Notes: generated from the letters alone by a model not told the origin. A stretch of 64,000 nt of DNA from Daejeonella lutea (GCF_900168015.1 NZ_FUYR01000002.1:310001-374000); one strand, 5' to 3'. Positions 27,138 through 38,246 are shown, numbered from the stretch's first letter. Numbers and translations are program-made.

Positions 27138-29053
27138 TATTTCACAATAACAGATCCCAGAAAAGCAGAGATTCCCTTTTCAACTTCTTTAACCTGCAAA
27201 TATTTTTTCATCAGGATCGCCTGATTGTCGGTATCGTCCTCGGTCTGGATCTCGTCCCGGATCTTCTTCAGAATCCTGTCAACTTTCCGCTTTTTCAAGT
27301 GAAAGATGCCGCCCAGAATTGTCGACCTCAGATTCTCACTTTCATTTTTAACATAGATCTTCCTCTTGGCGTACCAGTTTTCGCTCAGTATATAGGGTGA
27401 AGAAACCATAGAAATAGCCAGGTCGGCTATTTCATGATCCGGATGCTTGATAAAATCCTGCTCAGAAGGCAATTCTCCTTCCTCGAGCTGCTTCTTATAC
27501 TCTTCAATGACCCTGATGCATAAGGGATGTTCGAATGTAACATCTGTCAGGTTTCCAATTACATAAGGGGCAATATACGTGTCGGTGATACCATCCCAGT
27601 GAACAAGTTCATGTCCGTAATTAAGCAGCAAACGTACAATCTCCTTTTCCTGCGTTTCGTCAGTGTCTGAAGAACTTGTTTGCAATTCTGCGAAATCAGG
27701 CTCGGGCGGATACTCGCTGGGTACGGGAGGCTGATATGAACCTTTATTCTTTGCTGCCCGGATTTTATTTAACTCGGAAATCAACACCCGCTCTTCGATC
27801 TGTAAGAGCGAGCTACATTCTCTGACGAAAACTGAAGCTTTAATACCATCCGGGATCTTTGCGATGCTTTCCACCACTTCCCGGATTATCCCAGCACGTT
27901 TAATCGGGTCTTTACCGGCATCCTTTAACAGGACACCGGTCTTAAATAGTATAAAGTCTTTCTTGCTTTGCTCTATATGAGTTTTGAATGCAGCACTTCC
28001 GAACTTCTGGACATAAGAATCAGGGTCATCACCATCAGGAAAAAGCACGACTTTCACATTAAGGCCCTCCTCCAGGATCATGTCTAATCCTCTTAGCGAT
28101 GCCTTAATTCCGGCGTCGTCACCATCATAAAGAATTGTAACGTTTTCCGTAAAGCGTTTGATCAGACGGATCTGGTCAACAGTAAGCGAGGTTCCCGAAG
28201 AAGCAACCACGTTCTCTATACCGGCCTGGTGGACCGATAGAACATCTGCGTAACCCTCAACTAAATAACAATTGTCCAGGTCCCGGATCGCCTTTTTTGC
28301 AAACGACAAACCATAAAGCACATTAGATTTATGGTAAATATCACTCTCCGGAGAGTTTACATATTTGGGGACGGCCTTATCTGTCTTTAGTGTTCGGCCG
28401 CCAAAGCCTATAACCCGCCCGGTAAAGCTGTGAATAGGGAACATAACCCGGCCACGAAACCGATCGTAGAATTTGTCATTATCTTTACGGATAGTCAAAC
28501 CCGTTTCTTCAAGAAATTGAATATTATATCCTTCAGAAGTGGCGGCTGTTGTCAGTGAATCCCAAACATCCGGGGAGTAGCCGAGCTCGAATTTCTTTAT
28601 AATATCATCGCGAAACCCCCGTTCCTTGAAATAACTGAGCCCTATGCTTTTACCTTCATCGGTTTCAAACATCTGCTGCTGGAAGAATTTCGAAGCAAAT
28701 CCTGAAACAATATACAGACTTTCCCGCCGGTCATTTATTGCCTGCTCCTCAGGTGTATTTTCAACTTCAGCAATTTCAATACTGTATTTATTAGCCAGGT
28801 ATCGAAGTGCTTCAGGGTAGGTAGCCTTTTCATGGTCCATAACGAACCGTACAGAGTCTCCACCTTTACCGCATCCAAAACATTTGTAGATCCCCTTGCT
28901 AACTGAAACGTGGAATGAGGGCGTCTTTTCATTGTGAAAAGGACATAACCCGATCATGCTCGTTCCCCGTCGCTTTAATGACACAAAATCACCTACTACA
29001 TCCTCAATTCTGGATGTCTCAATAATTTTATCAACGGTTTCTTTAGGGATCAA
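27137..29053 (-). CDS. dnaG: DNA primase
   Basis: 638 residues. Domain order: CHC2 zinc finger at the N-terminus (Cys37, His40, Cys58, Cys61 in CPFHNEKTPSF and IYKCFGCG), RNA polymerase core (YFKERGFRDDIIKKFELGYS, PIHSFTGRVIGFGGR), Toprim (YLVEGYADVLSVHQAG and ILYDGDDAGIKASLRGLDM), and a helical C-terminal region for DnaB binding. Makes RNA primers at the replication fork. The C-terminal linker (about 435-470) is Pro/Glu/Ser-rich. No macromolecular synthesis operon context with rpoD or rpsU; instead it is followed by yraN. Confidence 0.97.
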   Translation of the reverse strand: MIPKETVDKIIETSRIEDVVGDFVSLKRRGTSMIGLCPFHNEKTPSFHVSVSKGIYKCFGCGKGGDSVRFVMDHEKATYPEALRYLANKYSIEIAEVENTPEEQAINDRRESLYIVSGFASKFFQQQMFETDEGKSIGLSYFKERGFRDDIIKKFELGYSPDVWDSLTTAATSEGYNIQFLEETGLTIRKDNDKFYDRFRGRVMFPIHSFTGRVIGFGGRTLKTDKAVPKYVNSPESDIYHKSNVLYGLSFAKKAIRDLDNCYLVEGYADVLSVHQAGIENVVASSGTSLTVDQIRLIKRFTENVTILYDGDDAGIKASLRGLDMILEEGLNVKVVLFPDGDDPDSYVQKFGSAAFKTHIEQSKKDFILFKTGVLLKDAGKDPIKRAGIIREVVESIAKIPDGIKASVFVRECSSLLQIEERVLISELNKIRAAKNKGSYQPPVPSEYPPEPDFAELQTSSSDTDETQEKEIVRLLLNYGHELVHWDGITDTYIAPYVIGNLTDVTFEHPLCIRVIEEYKKQLEEGELPSEQDFIKHPDHEIADLAISMVSSPYILSENWYAKRKIYVKNESENLRSTILGGIFHLKKRKVDRILKKIRDEIQTEDDTDNQAILMKKYLQVKEVEKGISAFLGSVIVK

Positions 29054-29184
29054 GACTAATTTAGCTGGGATTTAAAATTAAGGAAAAATTTGTCTCGCCG
29101 GATTATCGGGGGAAATTATTTATGGAATGGAAAGGCGTGTTGCACTGCGAACAGGCAAGGTCGACAACGAAGATTTACAATTTC

Positions 29185-30126
29185 CTAATTACCCAATTTA
29201 TATCCCTTATGGAGGATAAGAAAACTCGCTCGCTCTTCTCTCTTGAGCGGAATATCCCAGTTCCCCTGGTAACTAATTTTTGTAGGCAGCAAAGTTGCAT
29301 CCTCACCAAAATAGCTCAACTCAATGTTCATTTTCACATCAAAATCGAAAGCCAGGTTGCCATACTTCATATCAACCGAGCGACCAAGAATCTGAAAGTT
29401 ACGCATATCGAAAGTTGTAACAAGCTCCTTGATCATAATCCCGTCTTGGGTCCAGTTAGACAAGCCCGGCTTCATTTTTACTTTGAAAATATATACCGGA
29501 ATTGAGTCGAGATAAGTTCCCCGAAAAAAGGAATAATCATAATACTGGCGCATGTTCGGTGTGAAGATCGCTGTCTTGTTGCTAATAAAAGGAATGCCTT
29601 TTACAGGTCGCCCAGGACTAAATATCAGTGTCTTTAATTTGTTCTTATAGGATTCGTTGCTCTCTTTGGTACCCCCCAGATCTTCGGAAGGAGTGAAATC
29701 GGAGTTGTAAGCATTCATGAAAATATAATCGAACATCTCTACCGTGTACAAAGAATACTTGCCATTCTTCTTGTAAACTTTTCCCTTATCTCGCTTTTCA
29801 AGGATCTGCATTTTATACGGACCATTGTTATTATGGAATATCCTTCTGTAAATGCTTCCTTCTACCTTATTCTTTTTGTCATAGGTATATACATTGTTTT
29901 CAGCCGTGAAGGAATATTTCTTCATATTCCTAAATGCTTTATAAAAGCTGGTATCATTCATTACTTCATTAATGAATGTTTCGACGGTAAGACGGGTTGA
30001 CTGTACGGTTATTGCTGAATCAATGTTAATAGTCCAAACCGTATCAGGATTGAAGCGCGGAATATCTTGCGCAAAAGAAAAAATACTGGAAAGTAATACG
30101 GCAACAAATAGAATAAGCTTCTTCAT
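29185..30126 (-). CDS. Periplasmic protein of unknown function
   Basis: About 313 residues from the ATG at 30126, giving the signal peptide MKKLILFVAVLLSSIFSFAQ. An upstream alternative at 30144 adds six residues. No named domain is recognised with certainty. The chain is rich in aromatic and basic residues with beta-type segments and contains FSPGRPVKGIPFISNKTAIF and DMRNFQILGRSVDMKYGNLA. It starts 26 nt after the amidohydrolase stop and ends the apparent secA - SPOR - amidohydrolase run. Possibly cell-envelope associated; function unknown. Confidence 0.8.
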   Translation of the reverse strand: MKKLILFVAVLLSSIFSFAQDIPRFNPDTVWTINIDSAITVQSTRLTVETFINEVMNDTSFYKAFRNMKKYSFTAENNVYTYDKKNKVEGSIYRRIFHNNNGPYKMQILEKRDKGKVYKKNGKYSLYTVEMFDYIFMNAYNSDFTPSEDLGGTKESNESYKNKLKTLIFSPGRPVKGIPFISNKTAIFTPNMRQYYDYSFFRGTYLDSIPVYIFKVKMKPGLSNWTQDGIMIKELVTTFDMRNFQILGRSVDMKYGNLAFDFDVKMNIELSYFGEDATLLPTKISYQGNWDIPLKREERASFLILHKGYKLGN

Positions 30127-30151
30127 AGTTCTAGTTACAGTCATGCTGCAT

Positions 30152-31336
30152 TTAATTGCCCAATTGCTTTAGAGCAATATAGGTCATAAGGCCTGTGCTT
30201 AACTTTAGCGAGTCCTCATCTACATCAAACGTTGGAGTGTGAACTGATGATGTGATGCCCCGCGACTCATTACCAGTCCCGAGCCGGTAAAAGCAAGCAT
30301 CCGACACCTGAGAATAATATGCGAAATCTTCTGCGGCCATCCAGATGTCAAGATCCAGAACGTTTTCTTTGCCTAAATATTCTTCTGCATGAGCGCGAGT
30401 ATTAGCAGTAAGCTTTTCTTCATTGATCAGAAATGGGTATCCTCTCATAATATTAAACTCACAACGGCCGCCCATTGCTTCGGCAATACCCTCGGCCATT
30501 TTCTTCATTTTCTCGTGAGCGACACCTCTCCATTCCTCATCCATAGTTCTGAAAGTGCCTTCAAGTTTTACCTCGTTGGGGATGACGTTCGTAGCTCCAT
30601 TGGCAATCACTTTCCCGAAAGACAGCACTGACGGCATCTTAGGATCTGCTACACGGCTAACAATTTGCTGCAGAGCGATGATGATATGGGACGTGATTAA
30701 AACTGGATCAATGTTTTGTTGCGGCTGCGCACCGTGCCCGCCTTTACCATGTACTGTCACGTAAATTTCGTCAGTTGACGCCATGTACTTACCTGCCCGG
30801 AAGCCAACCTTGCCTGACTCAATCAGCGGCATTACATGCTGGCCAATTACGGCTTGAGGTTTAGGATTTTCAAGAACACCCTCTTTGATCATGAGGTTAG
30901 CTCCTCCGGGTAATCTCTCTTCTGCCGGCTGGAATATTAGTTTAACCGTACCTGCAAACTCATCTTTTAACTGGGTCAGAATCTTTGCGGTGCCTAATAG
31001 CGATGAAGTATGCACATCGTGCCCGCACGCATGCATTACACCCGGTTTGGTCGACTTATACGGCACGTCATTAGCCTCAAGAATAGGCAACGCATCCATA
31101 TCTGCGCGCAGAGCAACAACAGCGTCTGACGGCTTAGAGCCTGTTATTAACGCAACAATCCCCGTGTCGGCCATGTTTTGATACGTTATTCCCAGCTCGT
31201 CCAGTTTAGACTTTACAAATGCTGAAGTCTCATATTCTTCAAACGACAACTCTGGATTAGCGTGCATGTGCCTGCGGTTTCCGACAACTTCCTGATGGAT
31301 GTCGTGCGCCAGCTGGCTTATTTTATCTTTAAGCAT
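30152..31336 (-). CDS. M20 family metallo-amidohydrolase
   Basis: 394 residues, cytoplasmic, typical of the M20D aminoacylase/IAA-amino acid hydrolase/hippurate hydrolase group. Motifs: MHACGHDVHTSSLLG (metal ligands Cys and His at about 101-109), FQPAEERLPGGANLMI with catalytic Glu-Glu, GKGGHGAQPQQNIDP in the dimerisation lid, and AAEDFAYYSQ near the C-terminus. Removes acyl groups from N-acyl amino acids; the exact substrate cannot be told. Its start codon shares a base with the stop of the SPOR gene upstream, so translation is coupled. Confidence 0.93.
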   Translation of the reverse strand: MLKDKISQLAHDIHQEVVGNRRHMHANPELSFEEYETSAFVKSKLDELGITYQNMADTGIVALITGSKPSDAVVALRADMDALPILEANDVPYKSTKPGVMHACGHDVHTSSLLGTAKILTQLKDEFAGTVKLIFQPAEERLPGGANLMIKEGVLENPKPQAVIGQHVMPLIESGKVGFRAGKYMASTDEIYVTVHGKGGHGAQPQQNIDPVLITSHIIIALQQIVSRVADPKMPSVLSFGKVIANGATNVIPNEVKLEGTFRTMDEEWRGVAHEKMKKMAEGIAEAMGGRCEFNIMRGYPFLINEEKLTANTRAHAEEYLGKENVLDLDIWMAAEDFAYYSQVSDACFYRLGTGNESRGITSSVHTPTFDVDEDSLKLSTGLMTYIALKQLGN

Positions 31337-31743
31337 TATTTGGGATTTATCTTTTCGGCAAAAATGAAGAGGGAAGAGTAATTCTTTTTCAGATCGTTAA
31401 CAAACTTCTGTGCTTCAAGCTTTGTTCGAAAATCTCCTACTCTCACCCTGTAATTGGGCTGGGTATAACTAACATAGCTTGCAACTCCCGGGAAAAGGGC
31501 TCTGAATTTACTTTGCTCCGCATAGGCGTCATCACGGCCAAGGCCGGAATAGATCTGAACCCTGAAACCAAGAGTTGTGACTTTGTTACCTGTGCTGCCC
31601 GCACGGCTCAGGGCCAGCCTTTTGGCTATCAAGCTATCTATCTGGGGATCTTTTATCACAACCACTTTGCCCTCCTGAGCTGAAGCAGCTTGCGCTAAAA
31701 AGACACTCAAAAATAACCCTATGACCAGCTTCCTGTACATCAA
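31336..31743 (-). CDS. Secreted SPOR domain protein
   Basis: 135 residues with a signal peptide (MYRKLVIGLFLSVFLAQAAS). The C-terminal 75 residues form a SPOR fold: VTTLGFRVQIYSGLGRDDAY then YVSYTQPNYRVRVGDFRTKLEAQKFV. SPOR domains bind glycan strands lacking stem peptides, usually at division sites. It abuts the secA stop codon with no gap and is coupled to the amidohydrolase downstream. Confidence 0.88.
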   Translation of the reverse strand: MMYRKLVIGLFLSVFLAQAASAQEGKVVVIKDPQIDSLIAKRLALSRAGSTGNKVTTLGFRVQIYSGLGRDDAYAEQSKFRALFPGVASYVSYTQPNYRVRVGDFRTKLEAQKFVNDLKKNYSSLFIFAEKINPK

Positions 31744-34700
31744 TTAATCCAATCCTACTCCGTGACAGTTCTTATATTTCTTGCCGCTTCCGCAAGGGCA
31801 TTGATCATTTCTACCGATCTTTTGCTCTACACGAATTGGCTGTGTTTTTTGTAATTCCCGGGTATCGTCTACCGGAACACCATTGGCAGATTGGGCAAGC
31901 TCAGGCTTTGAAACCTTCAGTTTGCTCATGTCCTGTCGCGGCTGAGGGCGAGCTTCACGAACCTGCTCAGGTTCCTGTGAGGGAATATTTCCTCTGAACA
32001 AGAAGTTTACGATATCCTTGTTCACAGTTGCAAGCATCTGCTTAAACATGTTAAAGGCTTCCATTTTATAGACAATCAATGGATCCTTTTGTTCGTAAAC
32101 AGCATTTTGAACGGATTGCTTCAACTCATCCATTTCACGTAAGTGCTCTTTCCAGGCCTCATCTATCAGAGCAAGAACCACGGTTTTTTCAAACGCTTTA
32201 AATACTTCGTAACCACCAGTATCAACAGCTTTCTTCAAATTGGTTGATACCTGCACCTGCCGAACACCATCCGAGAATGGAACGATAATATTTTCGATGT
32301 GATCACCCCGTTCGCGCAGCACGTCTGTTAACACCGGAAGAGTTTGCTGTGCAACTGCTTCAAGCTTGCGGTGATAGAAATCATCGATCTTCGCAAAGAC
32401 AGTATCGGTAAGCTTGTGGGCATTCAGTTCTGCAAATTGCTTTTCAGAAACCTCAGGGTCTACCGAGAATATTCTGATGATCTCCATCTGGAAACCTTCA
32501 TAATTATTGTCTTCCTTGTATTCTGTAGCGATATCTTCAACAACGTCAAAAATGGTATTGTTCAAATCCACATCCAGACGTTCGCCGAATAAAGCGTTCT
32601 TACGCTTGGCGTAGATCACAGACCGCTGAGAGTTCATCACGTCATCGTACTCCAGCAAACGCTTACGAACACCGAAGTTATTTTCCTCTACTTTACGTTG
32701 TGCACGTTCGATGGACTTGGTGATCATTGAATGCTGGATCACTTCCCCTTCTTCGATTCCCATTCTCAGCATGATATTCGAAATCCTTTCAGATCCAAAC
32801 AAACGCATCAAGTTATCCTCCAATGAAACGAAGAACTGACTTGAACCCGGGTCACCCTGGCGACCAGCACGTCCGCGCAACTGCCTGTCCACACGTCGGG
32901 ATTCATGACGTTCCGTACCAACAATTGCTAAACCTCCTGCTTCTTTAACTCCTGCACCAAGTTTAATATCTGTACCACGACCTGCCATGTTGGTAGCAAT
33001 GGTTACCGTGCCCGCCTGTCCAGCTTCAGCAACGATATCTGCTTCTTTTTGGTGAAGCTTCGCATTCAATACATTGTGTTTAATGCCTCGTAATTTCAGC
33101 ATACGGCTTAACAGCTCCGAGATCTCAACGGAAGTTGTACCCACCAGCACCGGCCGGCCAGCCTGAGTTAACTTGGTAATTTCATCCGCGACGGCGTTGT
33201 ATTTCTCACGAACAGTACGGTAAACCATATCCTCGTGATCCTTACGCTGTGCCTTAACGTTTGTAGGAATCTCAACAACGTCGAGTTTGTAGATCTGCCA
33301 AAGCTCACCGGCTTCGGTAGTTGCTGTACCGGTCATACCGCACAGCTTATGATACATTCTGAAGAAGTTTTGAAGGGTAATTGTTGCGTAGGTTTGAGTG
33401 GCATCCTCAACTTTAACATTCTCCTTCGCCTCGATAGCCTGATGCAGTCCGTCTGAGTAACGACGACCATCCATGATACGACCAGTCTGCTCATCAACAA
33501 GCTTAATCTTGCCTTCATCTACAATATATTCAACATCAATCTCAAATAAGGTATAAGCCTTAAGCAATTGATTTATTGAGTGGATCCGCTCAGATTTGAT
33601 CGAGAAATCACGCATCAGCGCATCTTTCTTAGCAATCTTCTCTTCGGTCGAAAGATTTGACTTTTCCAGCTCGGCTATTTCTGTACCTACATCCGGCATT
33701 ACAAAGAAATTAGGGTCTTCGCCTGAAGTAGTGATCAGCTCAATTCCCTTCTCCGTCAATTCAACCTGATTGTTTTTCTCATCGATCACAAAGAATAGCT
33801 CCGCATCAACGGTTGGCATTTCCTTGTTCTGGTTTTCCATGTAGTGGTGCTCAGACTTGGTGAGCACCTGTTTCATGCCTGGCTCACTTAGGAACTTGAT
33901 CAGGGCCTTGCTTTTAGGTAAACCACGATAGGCACGAAGTAAGGCTAAACCTCCATCCTGCGGACCAGATTGACCGGCATTGATAGATCGTTTTGCCTGA
34001 TTAAGTACGTCGACAATAAAATTCTTCTGAGCAGTTACCAACCTTTCGATCCGTGGTTTCAACTCATAGAATTCATGCTCATCGCCACGCGGGATGGGAC
34101 CTGATATGATAAGCGGAGTACGTGCGTCATCGATCAAAACCGAATCTACCTCATCCACCATTGCGAAATGCAGTTTGCGCTGAACCAGACTTTCCGGGTT
34201 CAGTGTCATATTGTCACGCAGGTAATCGAAACCAAATTCGTTGTTCGTACCAAAGGTTATATCAGCGCCATAAGCACGGCGGCGATCTTCAGAATTGGGC
34301 TGGTGTTTATCAATACAATCAACTGTTAAGCCATGGAATTCAAACAAGGGACCATTCCATTCCGAGTCACGACGTGCCAGGTAATCATTCACCGTAACGA
34401 TGTGTACCCCTTGTCCCGAAAGTGCATTCAAGTATGCAGGAAGAGTACCCACAAGCGTCTTACCCTCACCTGTAGCCATCTCAGATATTTTACCCTGGTG
34501 AAGGACAATACCACCTATCAGCTGAACATCGTAATGGATCATATTCCAGGTTACTTCTGTTCCGGCAGCCAGCCATGTATTATGGTGAATTGCTTTGTCG
34601 CCTTGTATAACAACATTCTGCTTGCGTGCAGCAAGTTCCCTGTCGGCTTGCGTAGCAGTAACCTCAAGTGTTTTATTTTCAGTAAACCTGCGGGCAGTAT

Positions 34701-35046
34701 CTTTCATTACGGCGAAAGCCTCTGGAAGGATATCCATTAGCACTTTCTCAAGTTCCTTATCCCTGTCCTTTTGCAGTTTATCCAGCTCATCATAAATAGC
34801 TGTTTTCTCGTTGATTGGAAGTTCCGGAGCTTCAGCTTTTTGTTTCACCTCAGCAATTTCCTTATCAATAGTAGTAAGGTATTCTGCAATACGTGCTTTG
34901 AAGTCAATTGTCTTTTGCCTTAACTCATCATTGCTCAATGCAGCTAATTTGGCATACTCTTCCTTTGTCTTCTCAACAATAGGGAGAATTATTTTTATAT
35001 CACGATCAGATTTGCTTCCGAAAAGCTTACTTAAAATACCTAACAT
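31744..35046 (-). CDS. secA: Preprotein translocase ATPase SecA
   Basis: About 1100 residues from the ATG at 35046 ([16 protein letters not shown]); the in-frame ATG at 35082 is a less likely start. The motor that drives proteins through SecYEG. Walker A is in [24 protein letters not shown]-like [20 protein letters not shown], the motif [26 protein letters not shown], and a C-terminal zinc SEC-C motif [13 protein letters not shown]. Longer than the E. coli protein by about 200 residues, as in other Bacteroidota, with insertions around residues 40-90 and 350-420. Promoter box at 35128-35135. Confidence 0.97.
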   Translation of the reverse strand: MLGILSKLFGSKSDRDIKIILPIVEKTKEEYAKLAALSNDELRQKTIDFKARIAEYLTTIDKEIAEVKQKAEAPELPINEKTAIYDELDKLQKDRDKELEKVLMDILPEAFAVMKDTARRFTENKTLEVTATQADRELAARKQNVVIQGDKAIHHNTWLAAGTEVTWNMIHYDVQLIGGIVLHQGKISEMATGEGKTLVGTLPAYLNALSGQGVHIVTVNDYLARRDSEWNGPLFEFHGLTVDCIDKHQPNSEDRRRAYGADITFGTNNEFGFDYLRDNMTLNPESLVQRKLHFAMVDEVDSVLIDDARTPLIISGPIPRGDEHEFYELKPRIERLVTAQKNFIVDVLNQAKRSINAGQSGPQDGGLALLRAYRGLPKSKALIKFLSEPGMKQVLTKSEHHYMENQNKEMPTVDAELFFVIDEKNNQVELTEKGIELITTSGEDPNFFVMPDVGTEIAELEKSNLSTEEKIAKKDALMRDFSIKSERIHSINQLLKAYTLFEIDVEYIVDEGKIKLVDEQTGRIMDGRRYSDGLHQAIEAKENVKVEDATQTYATITLQNFFRMYHKLCGMTGTATTEAGELWQIYKLDVVEIPTNVKAQRKDHEDMVYRTVREKYNAVADEITKLTQAGRPVLVGTTSVEISELLSRMLKLRGIKHNVLNAKLHQKEADIVAEAGQAGTVTIATNMAGRGTDIKLGAGVKEAGGLAIVGTERHESRRVDRQLRGRAGRQGDPGSSQFFVSLEDNLMRLFGSERISNIMLRMGIEEGEVIQHSMITKSIERAQRKVEENNFGVRKRLLEYDDVMNSQRSVIYAKRKNALFGERLDVDLNNTIFDVVEDIATEYKEDNNYEGFQMEIIRIFSVDPEVSEKQFAELNAHKLTDTVFAKIDDFYHRKLEAVAQQTLPVLTDVLRERGDHIENIIVPFSDGVRQVQVSTNLKKAVDTGGYEVFKAFEKTVVLALIDEAWKEHLREMDELKQSVQNAVYEQKDPLIVYKMEAFNMFKQMLATVNKDIVNFLFRGNIPSQEPEQVREARPQPRQDMSKLKVSKPELAQSANGVPVDDTRELQKTQPIRVEQKIGRNDQCPCGSGKKYKNCHGVGLD

Positions 35047-35127
35047 ATATTTTGTACTATTGAAATCAAGGTTACACAACAACTAAGCCATTGCAATTTG
35101 AAAGTCAGAATGGCATAAATTGGAGTG

Positions 35128-35135
35128 CAAAATTA
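35128..35135 (-). promoter_or_regulatory. -7 box for secA
   Basis: TAATTTTG on the minus strand, a perfect TAnnTTTG match, 82 nt upstream of the secA start. Confidence 0.45.
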
Positions 35136-35164
35136 CGATTTAATTATGATTTAAGGATTGTCTG

Positions 35165-35200
35165 AAATAGGATTCATAGGATGATAGGATTCATAAGATG
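35165..35200. repeat. Array of AGGATTCATA units upstream of secA
   Basis: The stretch reads as near-tandem copies of ATAGGATTCATAGGATGATA. A closely similar sequence occurs inside the galK coding region at 41381-41413. Single-armed here; the nearby TTTTGAATCCC at about 35238 could be a short partner. Confidence 0.7.
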
Positions 35201-35309
35201 CTAAACGCCTATGACATAATCTGGGCAAACCATCCTTTTGAATCCCAACAGTTCGAAATTAACTTACATAGCGGATGTCTATGAAAGTCCGGCGAAGCCA
35301 CACCGCTGC

Positions 35310-36737
35310 TTAAACCTTTACAGGTGTATTTCCACCTTTTGTTAGACTTATGTCTACGGGCTTGTTCTTGTTCCATGATCCTCCCGTAAAATCAGGTATA
35401 TCAACAGAATTCGAACGATTGTTAACAGACCATTCGCTCAATGGGAATATTGAACTCCAGGACGCGGCGTCGTATACATCCTGATCGAACGGCAGACCGT
35501 TTCGAAGACAATCGATTGTTCGCCAATCCATCAAAAAATCCATGCCTCCATGACCGCCCACCTGCTTGGCGAGTTCGCCGACCTTCTTTACAATGGTCGG
35601 TGTATACTTTTGCTCAAGGGACTTGAATTCCAATTCAGAAATCCATCCTTCATGGCTGGTAGAGATGCGGCCTGGCAAAGGATATTTCTGCGCCGTGCCC
35701 TTGGTGCCGCTTACCAAATGAAGTCTGGAGTATGGCCGTGGGGAAGTTACATCATGCTGAACCATCATTGTTTTGCCTTTGGCAGTACGAATGGTGGTGG
35801 TATTCATATTACCATTGAAGGACTTATCTGCGAATTGCTTATAGAAGTTATCATTGGCCGCAAGTTTCTTCGCATTCTGTGCCATCATGAAATCATTTGA
35901 GGAAACAGAAACCAGGAAATCCATCTTATCCCCCCGGTTGATATCCATGATCTGACATATTGGTCCGAGCCCGTGCGTTGGGTAAAGGTTGCCCTTTCTG
36001 CTCGCGTCCATCCGAAGTCGCCAGTTATTATAATATTTCTCCCTAGAAAAGTCGCCTTCAAGAAGGTCGTGGATATACGCCCCCTCAGCATGAACAATCT
36101 CACCAAAGAAACCCTGTCTGGCCATATTCAGAGTAAGCAGCTCAAAAAAATCATAGCAGCAATTTTCCAGCATCATGCAATGCTTGCGTGTCCGTTCAGA
36201 AGTTTCTACCAGCTGCCAGCATTCCTCAACTGTCGTGGCTGCGGGAACCTCGACACATACATGCTTACCATGATTCATTGCATAAACGGCCATCGGTGTG
36301 TGCAGGTCCCATGGAGTGGCAATGTAAATCAGATCCACATCTTCGCGCTCGCACACCTTTTTCCACTCCTCCGGGTTTCCGCTATAGATCATTGGATCCT
36401 GGCCTGAAGCCTTCACACTCTTTTTAGCCGCCTCGGCCTTTTCAGGTCGCAAATCAGCTATTGCTTTTATCTGTACACCGCCTATCTTACTCATGCGGAC
36501 TACTGCTGCACTACCACGGTTCCCGGTTCCAATAAAACCGATTCGCACTGTTTCCAGCTTTGGGGCAGCAAAGCCTGACATGTTGAAGGTTTGAACATGA
36601 CTCTTGCCTTTGTTATATCCCGGGTAGATCTCGCTCTTATTATCCGACCCTGCGAACGCAGGAACTATCCCCGCTCCGGTTACACCTAAACCAGCTATTC
36701 CGGCAAGTTTTATAAAGTCTCTGCGATTCTTCTCCAT
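35310..36737 (-). CDS. Gfo/Idh/MocA family oxidoreductase, probable GH109 glycosidase
   Basis: 475 residues. Tat signal (KNRRDFIKLAGIAGLGVTGAG) points to export of a folded, cofactor-loaded protein. NAD(P)-binding motif RIGFIGTGNRGSAAV at about 67-81, then KHVCVEVPAATTVEECW, LENCCYDFFELLTLNMARQG and LYPTHGLGPICQIM, which are hallmarks of the GH109 family (NAD-dependent alpha-N-acetylgalactosaminidases first described in Elizabethkingia). A GH109 assignment is likely but specificity is unproven. It follows another Tat-exported enzyme gene by 63 nt on the same strand, so they may form one operon for glycan degradation. Confidence 0.88.
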   Translation of the reverse strand: MEKNRRDFIKLAGIAGLGVTGAGIVPAFAGSDNKSEIYPGYNKGKSHVQTFNMSGFAAPKLETVRIGFIGTGNRGSAAVVRMSKIGGVQIKAIADLRPEKAEAAKKSVKASGQDPMIYSGNPEEWKKVCEREDVDLIYIATPWDLHTPMAVYAMNHGKHVCVEVPAATTVEECWQLVETSERTRKHCMMLENCCYDFFELLTLNMARQGFFGEIVHAEGAYIHDLLEGDFSREKYYNNWRLRMDASRKGNLYPTHGLGPICQIMDINRGDKMDFLVSVSSNDFMMAQNAKKLAANDNFYKQFADKSFNGNMNTTTIRTAKGKTMMVQHDVTSPRPYSRLHLVSGTKGTAQKYPLPGRISTSHEGWISELEFKSLEQKYTPTIVKKVGELAKQVGGHGGMDFLMDWRTIDCLRNGLPFDQDVYDAASWSSIFPLSEWSVNNRSNSVDIPDFTGGSWNKNKPVDISLTKGGNTPVKV

Positions 36738-36800
36738 GTATTCTTATTTGTTAATTGAAAATAGATATATCATTCGTCTTAATGCTAAATTGAAGCTGCC

Positions 36801-38090
36801 TTAGCCTTTAAGCCATTGATCGAACCAATCGAATGCTTCCTTCTGCATAGGTTTATCAAACTTGTGAATACCCGGATGAAAGGTGCATTTGTAGTTCTTT
36901 TCTGCTCCCGCCTTTTTATATACTGCAGCGAGTATTTCATCCGACTCCCGCATTTCAGATAGCGTGAACAATCCATCCTCAATATTATTCAATACAAGAG
37001 TGGGTAAGGGTGCCCGCAGTCCAAGAATTTCAGGGAAGTCCAGGTCATTAGGAGTTGACGGAACAAAGCTCATCCAGGTATGAGTATATGATTTATGCAG
37101 AATTAAATCCTTCCAGGTAGTCATAAATCCCATACAAACGGCGCACTTAATTCTCGGATCAACACCTCCCATGAACACCGTGCGGATGCCGCCTCCGGAT
37201 AGCCCGCCACACCCGATACGGCTAGCATCTACATCAGGGCGGGCGCACAAAACATCCAGAGCTTTCTGATCTTCGGCAAGAAACACTCCCGGCCATGTTG
37301 TCCCTGCACTGAACAGTGATTTAGCCATCACGTGTTCATGTTCGGCAGCCCAGATATTGTAGGATTTAATGTTGTTGGGATCTTCAGGATTACTATCATC
37401 GAGGCCCTTCCTCAATTGAGGCGGCACATCCTCCAAAAGCACTCTGCGGCTTGAAAACAGAAATGCATCAGCAACCAAAACCACATAGCCACGTTTGGCA
37501 ATCTCATTTGCCCAGGCAAGATCAGCATAGTATTCCTTCTGGTGGTCTTCAATCACCGGGTGACGGCTGGCTGAAGTCCTTGTAATTTTTTGCCTTCCGA
37601 AATACTTATTACCTCCATGATCATGAAAGGCAAGAATTGCAGGTAAGCGTCCGCTGGCGTTTTCTGGCTTTAGCAATATTGCGTCAGTTGGACGTCCATA
37701 TGGAAGTTGCCAGCTTAGTTCTTCAATGTGCAAGCCATCATAAGTGTATGTCTTTTTAAGCGTCACTTTGGGCACACCGCCAATATCAGGGATCGCTAAT
37801 TGTTCAAGCAAGCGCTGCTTCGCAGCCTTTTTCCATTTGCCTACTTTTTGCCACTTCTCATGCCGGAATGAGAAAGCAGGTATTTTATTCTCGTTCAGAG
37901 ATGCGGCCCAGGGTCCATACAGTCCAATGATACTTTGACTATTATCAGTTATTGGCTGAGGATCAGCAGCAGGCTCCGGTTCAGAAGCAGGTTGAGGTAC
38001 ATTTGCAAGGCTGCTAAGTATTCCCGCCCCAGCTACCCCAATCCCTGTTATACCTGCAACCTTCAGAAAATTCCGGCGATTATTTTTCAC
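36801..38090 (-). CDS. Tat-exported alpha/beta hydrolase (Abhydrolase_7/acetyl xylan esterase-like)
   Basis: 429 residues with Tat signal NRRNFLKVAGITGIGVAGAG. The alpha/beta-hydrolase nucleophile elbow is GGLSGGGIRTVFMGG (Ser in G-L-S-G-G). The oxyanion/early block is PAILAFHDHGGNKYFGRQK, and the C-terminal His is in HPGIHKFDKPMQKEAFDWFD. A Pro/Ala/Glu-rich linker (QPASEPEPAADPQP) follows the signal. Such enzymes are carbohydrate esterases or dienelactone-hydrolase relatives; the gene pairs with the GH109-type gene downstream, which suits glycan deacylation. Divergent from purD. Confidence 0.85.
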   Translation of the reverse strand: MKNNRRNFLKVAGITGIGVAGAGILSSLANVPQPASEPEPAADPQPITDNSQSIIGLYGPWAASLNENKIPAFSFRHEKWQKVGKWKKAAKQRLLEQLAIPDIGGVPKVTLKKTYTYDGLHIEELSWQLPYGRPTDAILLKPENASGRLPAILAFHDHGGNKYFGRQKITRTSASRHPVIEDHQKEYYADLAWANEIAKRGYVVLVADAFLFSSRRVLLEDVPPQLRKGLDDSNPEDPNNIKSYNIWAAEHEHVMAKSLFSAGTTWPGVFLAEDQKALDVLCARPDVDASRIGCGGLSGGGIRTVFMGGVDPRIKCAVCMGFMTTWKDLILHKSYTHTWMSFVPSTPNDLDFPEILGLRAPLPTLVLNNIEDGLFTLSEMRESDEILAAVYKKAGAEKNYKCTFHPGIHKFDKPMQKEAFDWFDQWLKG

Positions 38091-38246
38091 TTTCTGAGGG
38101 TTTTATAAATTGTTACAGCAATATAGCAACAATAGCCTTTGTTTATAATGCTTAGATGCTAATAAAATTCACGCAGTTAGTACGACTTCTGACCCTAGCC
38201 GATTCGCGTTTTCTCTATTTTGCTAATCCCTAATTCTCTAATTTGC

